NCBI RefSeq assembly: GCF_019511605.1
Contig: NZ_JAEUAV010000035.1
Coordinates: forward strand, 1-56,598
Source: Paraburkholderia phenoliruptrix
GTDB lineage: Bacteria > Pseudomonadota > Gammaproteobacteria > Burkholderiales > Burkholderiaceae
Length of the DNA: 56,598 bases
Direction: 5' to 3'
The position numbers were made by a program, and so were the translations under genes. Below are positions 17,098 to 25,991 of the stretch, in pieces. The first letter of the stretch is position 1; every line of letters begins with the position of its first letter. The notes under the pieces were generated by a model, which was given only the letters and a program-made list of their open reading frames with translations, was not told the DNA's origin and searched no databases.

Positions 17098-18420
17098 TCA
17101 GGCGCGCTTGGCCGCCTCACCGGTTGCGAGCGAGGCTGTTTCGTCCTCACGTGCCGTGACCCGCATGGCGAGCGCGATGACGGTCGACATCAACAGGAAC
17201 GCGGCAATCGTCAGCAACGCGAGCTTGAAGTTGCCGGTCGCGTTGCGCACGAGGCCAATGCTCCAGGGCCCGACCAGTCCACCGAACTGCGCGATGGTGT
17301 TGATGAGTGCAATGGTCGCGGCACCCGCAGCGCCGGTTCTGAACGAAGACGCAAGACTCCAGAACAGCGGATTGCCCGCATAGATGAAGAGACCAGTCAC
17401 GCACAGCAGCCCATAGGCGAGGACGGGATTCGGCGCATAAGCGCTGCCCGCAATTGCCAGCGCACTCATGAAGTACACGAACGCGAGGTGTTTCTTGCGA
17501 TCGCCGGTGCGATCCGAACTGCGGCTGATCAGGAACGTGCCGAGCACCCCGAGCAGCGGCGGCGCGGCGGACAGAAAGCCGACTTCGAGGTTGGTGAGAT
17601 GTCCCAGGCTTTTGACGATCTGCGGCAACCACAGGAACAGCCCATAAATGCCGACTAGCGCGCAGCCGAACAGGCATGCGAGACTCCACACGCGTATATC
17701 GCCCGCCACGCGCAGCAGCGGATAGTGGGTATTGCCGCCCAACGCTTCTCGCTCGGCGGCGAGCGTCGATTCGAGCCAATGCTTTTCATCGGTGGAAAGC
17801 CAATGGGCGTCGGCTGGGCGCTCGGTCATGAGGCGCAGCGTGAGGAGGCCAAGCAGCATGGCCGGCACGCCTTCGAGAATGAACATCCATTGCCAGCCAT
17901 GCAAACCGAGAACGCCGTCGGCCCACGTCATCAGTGCCGTGGATAACGGGCCGCCCAGCACCGCCGAAAACGAACCGGCAATGATGTAGCCACCCACTGC
18001 GCGCGCCCGGTAACGCACGGGAAACCATTTGGTCAGATAGACCGCGACGCCCGGCAAAAAGCCTGCTTCCATCACGCCGAGCAGAAAGCGCAACACGTAG
18101 AAGCTTGTGTCGTTGAAGACGAACGCGGTGAGCGCGGCCACGGCGCCCCATGTCAGAAGAATGCGCGCAATCCAGCGCCGTGCGCCGACCCGATGCAACA
18201 GCAGATTGCTCGGCACCTCCAGCAGCATGTAGCCGACGAAGAAAATGCTGCCTGCAAAGCCGAACACAGCGGGGCTGAAGCCCAACTGTTTGTTCATGTC
18301 CAACGCGGCGAAACCAATGTTGATGCGGTCGAGATAATTGAAGAACATCATCGCGAAGAGCAAGGGCATCAGGCGCCCATATACCTTTCGCATGGTGGCG
18401 GCTTCGTCGATCGGGTTCAT
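17098..18420 (-). CDS. MFS transporter, anion:cation symporter family
   Basis: A 440-residue twelve-helix major facilitator, starting MNPIDEAATMRKVYGRLMPL with the family signature FFNYLDRINIGFAALDMN in helix 1 and the loop RYRARAVGG after helix 4. This is the ACS/phthalate-permease type that takes up organic anions. ATG 18420 has AGGAGACAGC upstream. Because the ligJ and ligK genes follow on the same strand, it probably imports the aromatic or tricarboxylate substrate of that route. The substrate is inferred. Confidence 0.85.
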   Translation of the reverse strand: MNPIDEAATMRKVYGRLMPLLFAMMFFNYLDRINIGFAALDMNKQLGFSPAVFGFAGSIFFVGYMLLEVPSNLLLHRVGARRWIARILLTWGAVAALTAFVFNDTSFYVLRFLLGVMEAGFLPGVAVYLTKWFPVRYRARAVGGYIIAGSFSAVLGGPLSTALMTWADGVLGLHGWQWMFILEGVPAMLLGLLTLRLMTERPADAHWLSTDEKHWLESTLAAEREALGGNTHYPLLRVAGDIRVWSLACLFGCALVGIYGLFLWLPQIVKSLGHLTNLEVGFLSAAPPLLGVLGTFLISRSSDRTGDRKKHLAFVYFMSALAIAGSAYAPNPVLAYGLLCVTGLFIYAGNPLFWSLASSFRTGAAGAATIALINTIAQFGGLVGPWSIGLVRNATGNFKLALLTIAAFLLMSTVIALAMRVTAREDETASLATGEAAKRA

Positions 18421-18520
18421 GCTGTCTCCTACCTGGCGGCACGGCGACGTGGCCGTGTCTGCGTTCTTTGTCATATGTGGGTCAATGATAAGAACGCGCC
18501 GGTGAGCAGTCCAAGACCGG

Positions 18521-18550
18521 TTGCTTATGCTTGTATAGGCTTTTGCTTAT
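18521..18550 (-). promoter_or_regulatory. Direct repeat upstream of the MFS-ligJ-ligK operon
   Basis: TTGCTTAT occurs at 18521-18528 and again at 18543-18550, 22 bp (two helical turns) apart, just upstream of the transporter gene and touching the lysR stop. It is a candidate binding site for the adjacent LysR protein. Confidence 0.35.
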
Positions 18551-19446
18551 AGTGGCGCGGGCGCAAGCGGCGGCGGCAGGCAGGCGAGAAACGCACGCAG
18601 ATGCGGCGAGGCGTCCTCGGTCCTGAAGGTTGCTGCGAGCGTCGAGCGGTATCGGGAACCCGGCCCTGCCAGGTGTCGATAGACAACGTCGCTGCGCCCA
18701 AGCTTCGCGACCGACTCGCCAATGAACGTCACACCGAGCCCCGCGGCGACCAGCGCGATTGCAGTTTGAATCTCATACGCTTGATGAGCGACGAGCGGCG
18801 TGAGGCCCGCGTCGCGATACAACGATAGAACGGAGCGCTTGAACTGCGCGTTCTGATGCTTCGGATAGAGGATCAACGGCGTATCCGCGAGATCGGCCAT
18901 CGTTACGGTTTTGCGCGCGGCGAGCGGATGCCCGGGTTCGAGCGCGGCCATTACCCGCTCGCGCAGCAGCGGATACGACGTGCAGCCCTCGATTGCCAAC
19001 GGTTGCCGCCCAATGCCGATGTGAATGCGCATGTCGCGGAGTGCGTCGGTTTGCTCCTCGGTGAGCATTTCAAAAAGCTTCAATTCGACTTGCGGATACG
19101 CATGATGAAACGCCTTCAGCGCGGGCGGCAGAATGCTGTACATTGCCGAGCGCGTGAAGCCGATGCTGAGCCAGCCGCGCCTGCCCACGCCGATTTCCTG
19201 TGTCGCAAGGCTCGCTTGCTCCAATGCGCCGAGTATCTGACGCGCTTCTGTGCGCAGATAGTGCCCCGCTTCCGTGAGCGTGAGCGGACGTCTTGCGCGA
19301 TCGACGAGTTGCGTGCCGAGCCGCTCTTCCAGCGAACGGATCTGCTGACTCAAAGCAGGCTGCGCGATATGCAGCCGCTCTGCGGCGCGGCTGAAATTCA
19401 GCTCTTCCGCAAGAATCACGAAGCACTGTAGAGCCCTTAGATTCAT
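18547..19446 (-). CDS. LysR-family regulator of the lig-type operon
   Basis: A 299-residue LysR regulator. The N-terminal winged helix-turn-helix (residues 1-60) contains LNFSRAAERLHIAQPALSQQ and RPLTLTEAGHYL; the effector domain (about 90-295) contains GWLSIGFTRSAMYSILPPAL and GLGVTFIGESVAKL. It lies directly upstream of, and on the same strand as, the transporter-ligJ-ligK genes (126-bp gap) and is divergent from the HAD gene at 19525. It probably activates the operon in response to a pathway intermediate. Cotranscription with the transporter is possible. Confidence 0.88.
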   Translation of the reverse strand: MNLRALQCFVILAEELNFSRAAERLHIAQPALSQQIRSLEERLGTQLVDRARRPLTLTEAGHYLRTEARQILGALEQASLATQEIGVGRRGWLSIGFTRSAMYSILPPALKAFHHAYPQVELKLFEMLTEEQTDALRDMRIHIGIGRQPLAIEGCTSYPLLRERVMAALEPGHPLAARKTVTMADLADTPLILYPKHQNAQFKRSVLSLYRDAGLTPLVAHQAYEIQTAIALVAAGLGVTFIGESVAKLGRSDVVYRHLAGPGSRYRSTLAATFRTEDASPHLRAFLACLPPPLAPAPL

Positions 19447-19524
19447 AGCGATTCTGTTTGACCTCAGTACGCGCAGGATAACCTACACTGTCGCTTTTAT
19501 CCGCTGAAAGACGAGGACAAAGCC

Positions 19525-20244
19525 ATGCGCCTGACCGACTTCGACACGCTGACTTTCGATTGCTATGGCACCTTGATCGATTGGGAAACGGGCATTTTCG
19601 AGGGCTTGCGGCCGCTGCTGGAGCGAGTCGGGCGAACGCTCACGCGCGACCAGGTGCTGGAGGCGCACGCACGACACGAGTCGTCGCAACAGAGGTACAC
19701 GCCTTACCGGCGCTATCAGGAGTTGCTGCCTGTGGTCTACAAGCGCCTTGCGGAAGAATGGGGCGTGCCGTACACGCTCGCGGATTGCGACGCGTACGGT
19801 AAGTCGATCCGCAACTGGCCTGCATTCGACGATTCCGCGCAAGCGTTGCAGTACCTGAAGCAGCACTACAAGCTGGTCATTCTTTCGAACGTAGACAACG
19901 ATAGTTTCAGCTACAGCAACGCGAAGCTGAAGGTGGAGTTCGACGCGATATTCACCGCGGAGGACATCGGTTCATACAAGCCCTCGCCGCGCAATTTCGA
20001 GTACATGCTGGAGAAGCTCGGCGAACTCGGCATCCGCAAAGAGACCATTCTGCATACCGCGGAAAGTCTCTTCCACGATCACAAGCCCGCGAACGCGTTC
20101 GGGCTCGCTTCGTGCTGGATTTATCGCCGGCATGCGAAGCAGGGCTTCGGCGCGACGATGGACCCGGGCTCCCAGCCGAAGATCGACTTTCGCTTTAACA
20201 GCATGGCCGAACTGGTGGAAGCTCATCGCAATGCGTTGGCGTAA
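19525..20244 (+). CDS. HAD-family, haloacid dehalogenase type II-like hydrolase
   Basis: A 239-residue cytosolic HAD protein. Motif I FDCYGTLIDWE holds the nucleophile Asp (residue 10). LVILSNVDND is motif II, and GSYKPSPRNFEYML has the motif III Lys. HTAESLFHDHKPANAFGL carries the motif IV Asp. This pattern fits the L-2-haloacid dehalogenase subfamily, but several members act on other substrates, so the reaction is not certain. It is divergent from the LysR gene with 78 bp between them. A paralogue lies at 34212-34880 in the amine cluster. Confidence 0.85.
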   Translation: MRLTDFDTLTFDCYGTLIDWETGIFEGLRPLLERVGRTLTRDQVLEAHARHESSQQRYTPYRRYQELLPVVYKRLAEEWGVPYTLADCDAYGKSIRNWPAFDDSAQALQYLKQHYKLVILSNVDNDSFSYSNAKLKVEFDAIFTAEDIGSYKPSPRNFEYMLEKLGELGIRKETILHTAESLFHDHKPANAFGLASCWIYRRHAKQGFGATMDPGSQPKIDFRFNSMAELVEAHRNALA

Positions 20245-20261
20245 CGCCGGCGGCGTTACGC
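20239..20261. terminator. 10-bp perfect hairpin between convergent HAD and gabD genes
   Basis: GCGTAACGCC (20239-20248) pairs with GGCGTTACGC (20252-20261) around a 3-base loop. It overlaps the HAD stop codon and lies 28 bp from the gabD stop, so it may end transcription from both sides. The U-tract is minimal. Confidence 0.55.
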
Positions 20262-20289
20262 TTGCGCGTCGTGCGCAGCAGGCGAAGCC

Positions 20290-21765
20290 TTACAGATCGA
20301 GCCCGCCCTGGCACAGGTACTTGATCGACAGATAGTCGTCGAGTCCGTACCTGGAGCCTTCGCGGCCGTAGCCTGATTCCTTCACGCCGCCAAAAGGTGC
20401 CGCCTCGCTCGATACAGCGCCTTCGTTAATGCCGATCACGCCTGCTTCCAGTTGCGCAGCGACGCGGTTGATGCGCCGCACGTCCTGAGTATAGAAGTAG
20501 GCGGCAAGGCCGAAAGGCGTATCGTTCGCGAGGCGGAGCGCCTCTGCTTCGTCGTTGAAGCGGAACAGCGGTGCGACCGGTCCGAAGGTCTCTTCACAAC
20601 ACACGAGCATGCCGTCCTGCGCGTTGGTCAGCACCGTCGGCGCATAGTAGTTCGGGCCCAGTTCCGTCAGGCGCTTGCCGCCCGTCAGCACGGTTGCCCC
20701 CTGTTTTACGGCGTCTTCAACGTGACGTGCGATTTTGTCGATGGCACGTGCGTTGATCATCGGGCCGATTTGCGCGGCCGGATCGGTTGCGGGCGCAACC
20801 TTCAGCGCGGCCACGCGCTTCGCGAGGAGATCGGCAAAACGCTCATAGACGCCTGTCTGCACATACACGCGATTCGGGCACACGCAGGTTTGCCCGCCGT
20901 TGCGGAATTTGGCCGCGATGAGACCCGCGACGGCTGCGTCGAGATCGGCGTCGTCGAAGACGATGAACGGCGCGTTGCCGCCCAGTTCGAGCGAAAGCTT
21001 TTTCAACGTGGCGGCCGATTCGCGCGCGAGATGCTTGCCGACCGGCGTCGAGCCGGTAAACGTGATCTTGCGCACGCGTGCGTCGGCCAGCCAGTCGGCC
21101 ACCGCTTCAATGCCTTGTTCGCGCGAGGCGGACAACATGTTCAACACGCCGTCGGGTACGCCGGCTTCCTGCGCGAGCGCGGCGAGTGCCAGCGCGGTGA
21201 GCGGCGTGTCTTCGGCAGGCTTTGCGACCACCGTGCAACCGGCTGCGAGTGCGGGCGCGACCTTGCGGGCGATCATCGCGAGCGGGAAATTCCACGGCGT
21301 GATCGCAGCGACTATGCCGATGGGTTCCTTCACGGCGCTCATGTGCTTGCCGCGCTGCTGCTGCGGAATGATGTCGCCGTAAATGCGCGTGGCTTCGTCG
21401 GCGAACCACGCGACATACGAGGCACCATATGCGACTTCGCCGCGGCTTTCGGCTAGCGGCTTGCCTTGTTCCGTCGACATCAGCTTCGCAAGGTCTTCGG
21501 TATTCGCGACGATCAGCGCGTGCCAGCGGCGCAGAATTTCGGCACGCTCGCGCGGCAGCTTGTTGCGCCAGCCGGGCAGCGCGCGAGCGGCGGCGTCGGT
21601 GGCGGCGCGCGCGTCCGCGGCACTGCTGTTCGCGACTTCGACGATCGTCTCACCTGTTGCGGGGTTGATCACAGGAAAGCGCGCGCCGCGCGTGGCGGCG
21701 ATCCATTGGCCGTCGATCAGGTTGAGTGGGCGGATCAGTTCAGTGCGCGTCAGTGCGAGAGACAT
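20290..21765 (-). CDS. gabD: Succinate-semialdehyde dehydrogenase
   Basis: A 491-residue aldehyde dehydrogenase that oxidises succinate semialdehyde to succinate at the end of the GABA and polyamine routes. Catalytic residues are visible: Asn159 in PWNFP, Lys182 in VVAKPAEDTP, Glu260 in LELGG and Cys294 in GGQTCVC. The second Cys two residues later and the C-terminal ESGYGREGSRYGLDDYL segment are typical of GabD. ATG 21765 has AAGGAG; the open frame extends upstream to 21885 without support. No gabT is adjacent, but its substrate could arise from the amine cluster at 28-45 kb. Confidence 0.88.
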   Translation of the reverse strand: MSLALTRTELIRPLNLIDGQWIAATRGARFPVINPATGETIVEVANSSAADARAATDAAARALPGWRNKLPRERAEILRRWHALIVANTEDLAKLMSTEQGKPLAESRGEVAYGASYVAWFADEATRIYGDIIPQQQRGKHMSAVKEPIGIVAAITPWNFPLAMIARKVAPALAAGCTVVAKPAEDTPLTALALAALAQEAGVPDGVLNMLSASREQGIEAVADWLADARVRKITFTGSTPVGKHLARESAATLKKLSLELGGNAPFIVFDDADLDAAVAGLIAAKFRNGGQTCVCPNRVYVQTGVYERFADLLAKRVAALKVAPATDPAAQIGPMINARAIDKIARHVEDAVKQGATVLTGGKRLTELGPNYYAPTVLTNAQDGMLVCCEETFGPVAPLFRFNDEAEALRLANDTPFGLAAYFYTQDVRRINRVAAQLEAGVIGINEGAVSSEAAPFGGVKESGYGREGSRYGLDDYLSIKYLCQGGLDL

Positions 21766-22112
21766 TGCGTTGCTCCTTGGCTGGCCCGTTTTGCGGAATT
21801 TTGCGGAAGCGGGGCGTGGGGTTTGTTTGGCGTGATTTGGCGTGGCGTCGCTTCGCGCGGCGCGGCACGGCAAGGCGGCATGCATGCGGCCATGCGATAA
21901 GCCGATGCTACGCGTGTCGCGCAGTCAATGAATCGCCTCAAAAAGTGGCGCACGGTGCGTATATCGTTTTTTTGGGGCGGCTACAGCATATTCTGCTGAA
22001 TCGGGCGAACGCTTTCGGTCACGCCGGAAAATGTCGTTTTCCTCGTGACGCGCAAGGCCGTGAACCCGCGCGGGAAAAGCGTCAGCATTTGCAACGATTC
22101 TGGGACGCCGAA
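21766..22112. other. 347-bp gap with a 10-bp tandem duplication
   Basis: The region upstream of gabD holds TTTTGCGGAA twice in tandem at 21789-21808 and G/T-rich low-complexity sequence near 21810-21840. No gene was recognised; frames through it are shadows or lack ribosome sites. The gabD promoter must be here, but no clear element was found. Confidence 0.5.
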
Positions 22113-22433
22113 CTACTCACGCCGCTTCTGCGCCGTCGCGCACTCAGACGTAAACGCCATGCTGGCCTGGTCCGGCGTCATGCGCGGCGCGTCTGGCGCG
22201 TAGATCCTCTCGATGATGGTGGCAAAAATCCGGTGGTCCGCATCGTCGTGATAGTACCTGGCTGCCTGGTCCAACGCCTGTGCCTTGGTCTTTTTGTGAG
22301 CGCGCCATGAGGCGACCTGGCCGGCAATATCTCCAATCGCAAAGCACTGCTCGCTGACCGTTTGTGCCGCGGCTGGAACGGCCGCTTGCGCAACCCATGC
22401 TGCAAGCAATGCGGACATGACGACGCGTTTCAT
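22113..22433 (-). CDS. Small periplasmic hypothetical protein
   Basis: A 106-residue protein with a Sec signal peptide (MKRVVMSALLAAWVAQAAV, cleavage near PAAAQ) and a helical mature part of about 80 residues: TVSEQCFAIGDIAGQVASWR, KTKAQALDQAARYYHDD, FATIIERIYAPDA, and a second Cys near the end (TSECATAQ) that could pair with the first. The ATG at 22433 has AGGA upstream. I do not recognise the family. The two Cys residues and helical repeats suggest a small stress or envelope protein, but no function is assigned. Confidence 0.65.
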   Translation of the reverse strand: MKRVVMSALLAAWVAQAAVPAAAQTVSEQCFAIGDIAGQVASWRAHKKTKAQALDQAARYYHDDADHRIFATIIERIYAPDAPRMTPDQASMAFTSECATAQKRRE

Positions 22434-22517
22434 CAAGACAAATCCTGTTGGCCAAAGGCCGCAGTTTAACGCGGCAGCGAAGCATTGCTGGCCGCGTCGA
22501 TTCGTCGCGCAAAACGG

Positions 22518-22712
22518 CTACTTCTTGTCGGGTTCCGCTTCTGTATTCGTGCCGCTCTTGCCGTTGCTTCGATTGGTGACAGCGCCGGTTTCGTCGAGCT
22601 GGTCGTCGAGGTCGTCGTCGTTTTCGTCGGACGGCGGGTCTGCTTGCGTGGCCATGAACGAAGCGGCGATGGGGTGAAGGGGCGGGGTCAAGCGGATTGA
22701 GGTGGGCATCAT
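22518..22712 (-). CDS. Small acidic hypothetical protein
   Basis: A 64-residue frame starting at a double ATG (22712/22709) with CGGAG eight bases upstream. The C-terminal 45 residues (MATQADPPSDENDDDLDDQL, then a Thr/Asn/Lys-rich tail) are strongly acidic and probably disordered; an internal ATG there is another possible start. It lies downstream of the symporter gene but beyond its terminator. No family was recognised, and it could be spurious. Confidence 0.4.
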   Translation of the reverse strand: MMPTSIRLTPPLHPIAASFMATQADPPSDENDDDLDDQLDETGAVTNRSNGKSGTNTEAEPDKK

Positions 22713-22800
22713 GTCAGTGCTCCGGTCGAGGGATCGTTTGCGTTTGAGCAAACCGCGAGCCCGCGCCGAATTGGCGGAGGTGGATTGTTTGCGCGCAAAG

Positions 22801-22825
22801 AAAAAGCCGCCTTTGCAGGCGGCTT
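22801..22825 (-). terminator. Intrinsic terminator of the symporter gene
   Basis: An 8-bp perfect stem (AGCCGCCT at 22805-22812 with AGGCGGCT at 22817-22824) has a 4-base loop and, on the minus strand, is followed by TTTTTC. It lies 25 bp past the stop of the symporter gene and is the clearest rho-independent terminator in the window. Confidence 0.85.
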
Positions 22826-22849
22826 CATCCAGACCACGCCACGTCCCAC

Positions 22850-24208
22850 TCAATGCCCGAACGACTCCGCTTTCGACACCCCCGCGTTGGACACATAGGG
22901 CCGGGCCGCCTGCTTGATGAGCAGCGCAATGCACGCAATGATGCCGGCGACCGCAATCGTCGCGAAGATGCCGGCAAACGTGAAGTGACGGCGCGTGAGT
23001 TCCGCCACGAGGAACGAGCCCGCAATCCCGCCGAATCGTCCAATACCCAGCATCCATGCAACGCCGGTGCCGCGGCCTTGCGTCGGGTAAAACGCGGCGG
23101 CGAGCGCCGGCATTGACGATTGCGCGGTGTTCATGAGCACGCCCGCCACGAATACGATCAGCACCAGCGCGCCGACATCGCCCGCCGCCTGGCCGATCAG
23201 GTACACGCTTACCGCAGTCAGCGCATAGCAGGCCGCGATGATCCGGTTTGCGTTGAAGCGATCCATCAGCACGCCGCACACCACCGCGCCCACGCCGCCC
23301 AGCGGGAACAGCGCGGAGATCAGCGTTGCGCGTTGCGGCGTCAGCCCGGCATCCTTCAGCAGAATCGGCATCCAGTTGATCGACGCGTAGAAGATCACGA
23401 GGCCCATGAAGTAGGTGACCCACAGCATCACCGAGCCCACGATGTACGCGCGCGACAGCACTACAGCGGCGCCCTTGCCGCCGGTTTGTGGTGCGGTCTC
23501 GGTCATCGTGAACGATTCTGCCTGGGCGGCCGCGCTCGACACGCGCGCGAGCGCGGCGCGAATGCGCGCGGCGGGCAGGTTGTTCGCAACCATATATCGC
23601 ACCGATTCCGGCATGCTGATCATCAGCAGCACAAGCAGTACGAGCGGTGCAATACCGCCGAGGATAAGCACGCTGCGCCAGCCGAAGTGCGGAATCATCC
23701 ACGCGGCGAGGAAGCCGCCGAATGCCGCGCCAAGCGGAAAGCCGCAAAACATCAGATTGATGATCGTGGCGCGGCGGCTATCAGGGCAGTACTCGCCCAT
23801 CATCGTGACGGCGTTCGGCATGGCGGCGCCAAGGCCGACGCCGGTGATAAAGCGCAGCACCGTCAATTGCTCGATGCTCGCCGAGAAAGCCGAACCAAGG
23901 CACGCGGCGCCGAACAGCAGCACGGAGCCGAGCAGCATCGAGCGGCGCCCGAGCCGGTCGGACAGCGGCCCGGAGGCCAGCGCGCCGCAAGCGAGCCCGA
24001 ACAGCGCCGCGCTCAGCACCGGTGCGAGCGCCGGTTTGGCAATGCCCCACTCGGCCAGCAACGACGGGGCAATGAAGCCGATGGCGGCCGTGTCGAAACC
24101 GTCCAGCAGCACGATCACAAAGCACATGAAAAACACGAGCCATTGGAACGGCGAAAACGGGTGCTCATTGAGGAAGGTCTGAACGTTCACAGCGTCGCTG
24201 CGATTCAT
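22850..24208 (-). CDS. MFS aromatic acid:H+ symporter (PcaK-like)
   Basis: A 452-residue twelve-helix transporter of the AAHS family: the helix 1 motif FVIVLLDGFDTAAIGFIAP (Asp residues needed in PcaK), the loop 2-3 motif GPLSDRLGRRSMLLG, and DRFNANR in the mirrored loop 8-9. The family imports hydroxybenzoates, protocatechuate or related acids. ATG 24208 has AGGAGACACATC. It stands alone, with its own 391-bp upstream gap and a strong terminator, but the nearby lig-type operon makes an aromatic substrate plausible. Confidence 0.87.
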   Translation of the reverse strand: MNRSDAVNVQTFLNEHPFSPFQWLVFFMCFVIVLLDGFDTAAIGFIAPSLLAEWGIAKPALAPVLSAALFGLACGALASGPLSDRLGRRSMLLGSVLLFGAACLGSAFSASIEQLTVLRFITGVGLGAAMPNAVTMMGEYCPDSRRATIINLMFCGFPLGAAFGGFLAAWMIPHFGWRSVLILGGIAPLVLLVLLMISMPESVRYMVANNLPAARIRAALARVSSAAAQAESFTMTETAPQTGGKGAAVVLSRAYIVGSVMLWVTYFMGLVIFYASINWMPILLKDAGLTPQRATLISALFPLGGVGAVVCGVLMDRFNANRIIAACYALTAVSVYLIGQAAGDVGALVLIVFVAGVLMNTAQSSMPALAAAFYPTQGRGTGVAWMLGIGRFGGIAGSFLVAELTRRHFTFAGIFATIAVAGIIACIALLIKQAARPYVSNAGVSKAESFGH

Positions 24209-24599
24209 GATGTGTCTCCTGACTGCAAAAAGGCCCGTCGGAGCGAGCCTTGTCTTACTGACCGGGGCCATTGGCGCCGCGCGATCCCTGCGCCTCGCAG
24301 CCGGCCGCTGCATGATTCATGGTATGCGGACGGATTGGCCGTCGCCATCAATTTCGGTATGTTCGTATCTAGAACTGAGATTCTCATAGCGAACAGGCGC
24401 CACTGTAAGGAATCTCGGGGCAACGGGTCAACGCGGGATTACCCGACACCGTGGCGAGTTTGCGTCGCTGGCAACAATGGGCAGGCGGGGAGCGAAAAGG
24501 TAAGCGCAGAATGGGACGGGGAAACAGAAGCCGCGGCGCGCCAGCGCGCGCCGGGTCAACCTAGAAAGCGAGGGGTGGTGAGGCTGAACGACGGTGGAC
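24209..24599. other. 391-bp gap between cupin and symporter genes
   Basis: It must contain the symporter promoter. I see a modestly less GC-rich stretch near 24350-24390 but no clear promoter elements, repeat or gene. Short frames here overlap without ribosome sites. Confidence 0.4.
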
Positions 24600-24944
24600 T
24601 CAGAGAATCACGTAAACCTTGCGCATGGTTTCATCCACTTCCCAGAGGCCTTCGGTATTCGCTTCGAAAAACAGCGTGTCGCCGCCCGTGAAATGAACCG
24701 TCTCTTCATTGTCCGGCGTAAAGCGCCCATGCCCGGACAGGATATGCATGACCTCCGCCTGCTTGACCGAGCGGCGGTACGTGCCGGCAGAACATTCGAA
24801 GATGCCGGTGTCGATCGCCTCGGTGCCCTTGATGACCCGCTGCACGCCGCGCACACGGATTGGCGTGGTGCCCGGCAAGCCGGCCGTGCCCCAGTCCTCG
24901 AGATTTTGCAGATTCACGCTTTGTCTGATTTGTTGAACCTTCAT
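24600..24944 (-). CDS. Small cupin-domain protein
   Basis: A 114-residue single cupin barrel of the DUF861/EutQ-like type: FECSAGTYRRSVKQAEVMHI, LSGHGRFTPDNEETVHFTGG and DTLFFEANTEGLWEVDETMR. The last stretch is the signature of this subfamily, found in ureidoglycine aminohydrolase-like and ethanolamine-related cupins. The usual His-rich metal motif is reduced to one His and one Glu, so catalysis is uncertain. It follows the aspartoacylase-like gene by 40 bp on the same strand and is probably the last gene of the cluster starting at 27074. Confidence 0.8.
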   Translation of the reverse strand: MKVQQIRQSVNLQNLEDWGTAGLPGTTPIRVRGVQRVIKGTEAIDTGIFECSAGTYRRSVKQAEVMHILSGHGRFTPDNEETVHFTGGDTLFFEANTEGLWEVDETMRKVYVIL

Positions 24945-24984
24945 GGCTTGGTTGGCCCTTCACTATATGAATGCAGGCGCCTGC

Positions 24985-25965
24985 TTACAGGCCGCGGGTT
25001 GAAGTGTCGATAGTCTGCTCGATCTTGCCAAGACGCACGACCGTCACGCCGGGGCGCAACTGCCGCAACGAAGGCATGACGAGCATGCAGTTGTCGTAAG
25101 GCGTGGTGACGGCTTCGCCGTTGGACCAGCCGATCACGGCGCCCGCTTCGGGAAAGATTTCGAGGCCGGTGTAAGGTCCTGCAAAGCGGAAATCCATGCT
25201 CGTGGCTACCACCGGTTGCGTGACCCGCACGATATGCTGCACCGGCGGCAAGGGCGCGAGCCAATCCGCTGGCAAGTCGCTTTCGTCGACTACCCCCGCG
25301 AGCAGCAGAAAGCGCGCAGTCGTGTCGCGCGCCACTGCGACGGCGCTTTTCTCCCAATGCTGTCCGCATTCGATCAGCAACGCGTTCTTCGCGCTCGCCG
25401 GGTCGCCGAAACCTTCGTAATCGCGCATGCGGCGGCCTTCCGGATGCCCTTCGTCGCAAATCACGGTGGCGGGCGTGCCGAGCCGCACGGCAAGCTCGAT
25501 GCCTTTTTGCAGCGGCCCGGCGACGATCAGCGGCTTGCTCTTCTCGTGCATCGAATGCAGGTCGAGCAGCGCGTCGACGCTGTCTATCACCGGCCGCATC
25601 GCCCGGGCGCGCGCAAGTTCGCTGGACTGGCGCGCTGCGTCGTCGAGCACCGCCGCGGTCCACACGCGGTTGAAATCCTGATCGACGAAACGGGCCGCGT
25701 CCGGCTTCGCGGGATCGAAACGCCGGTATGCGTCCACGTTGGCAAACGCCAGCGTGAGCCGCCCGCGGCGCGGCCGCAAGCCGCGGCGCAGCAGGTCGTC
25801 CACGACAATCGCGCCGCACACTTCGTTGCCGTGCGTGAGCGCGTTGACCATGACGTGCGGGCCGGCGACGCCCGAGTCGAACGTGTGAACGTAGGCAATG
25901 CCCGTCGACGACTGTTCATGCGCCGAAATATCGGGGAACTCGACTTCGATTGGATAGTTTTCCAT
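24985..25965 (-). CDS. Succinylglutamate desuccinylase/aspartoacylase-family hydrolase
   Basis: A 326-residue zinc hydrolase of the M14-like AstE/AspA family. Zn ligands are probably His45 and Glu48 (NALTHGNEVCG) and His137 (DLHSMHE); RVW near residue 100 and the late Glu in IECGQHWEKSA fit the substrate and catalytic sites. Members hydrolyse N-acyl amino acids or related amides. The substrate here is unknown. ATG 25965 follows GAGTACGAGC; ATG 25989, two bases after the upstream stop, is equally possible and adds eight residues. It lies between the tartrate dehydrogenase-like gene and a cupin gene. Confidence 0.82.
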   Translation of the reverse strand: MENYPIEVEFPDISAHEQSSTGIAYVHTFDSGVAGPHVMVNALTHGNEVCGAIVVDDLLRRGLRPRRGRLTLAFANVDAYRRFDPAKPDAARFVDQDFNRVWTAAVLDDAARQSSELARARAMRPVIDSVDALLDLHSMHEKSKPLIVAGPLQKGIELAVRLGTPATVICDEGHPEGRRMRDYEGFGDPASAKNALLIECGQHWEKSAVAVARDTTARFLLLAGVVDESDLPADWLAPLPPVQHIVRVTQPVVATSMDFRFAGPYTGLEIFPEAGAVIGWSNGEAVTTPYDNCMLVMPSLRQLRPGVTVVRLGKIEQTIDTSTRGL

Positions 25966-25991
25966 GCTCGTACTCGTGTTCGCTCTCATGC

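Noticed and set aside
22518..23747. A 409-codon minus-strand frame over the symporter gene
   Set aside because: It is the shadow of the symporter in another frame and crosses its terminator; only the final 64 codons might be a gene.
23120..24691. A 523-codon plus-strand frame opposite the symporter gene
   Set aside because: The translation is rich in His, Arg, Gln and Ala without domains, the usual antisense shadow in GC-rich DNA.
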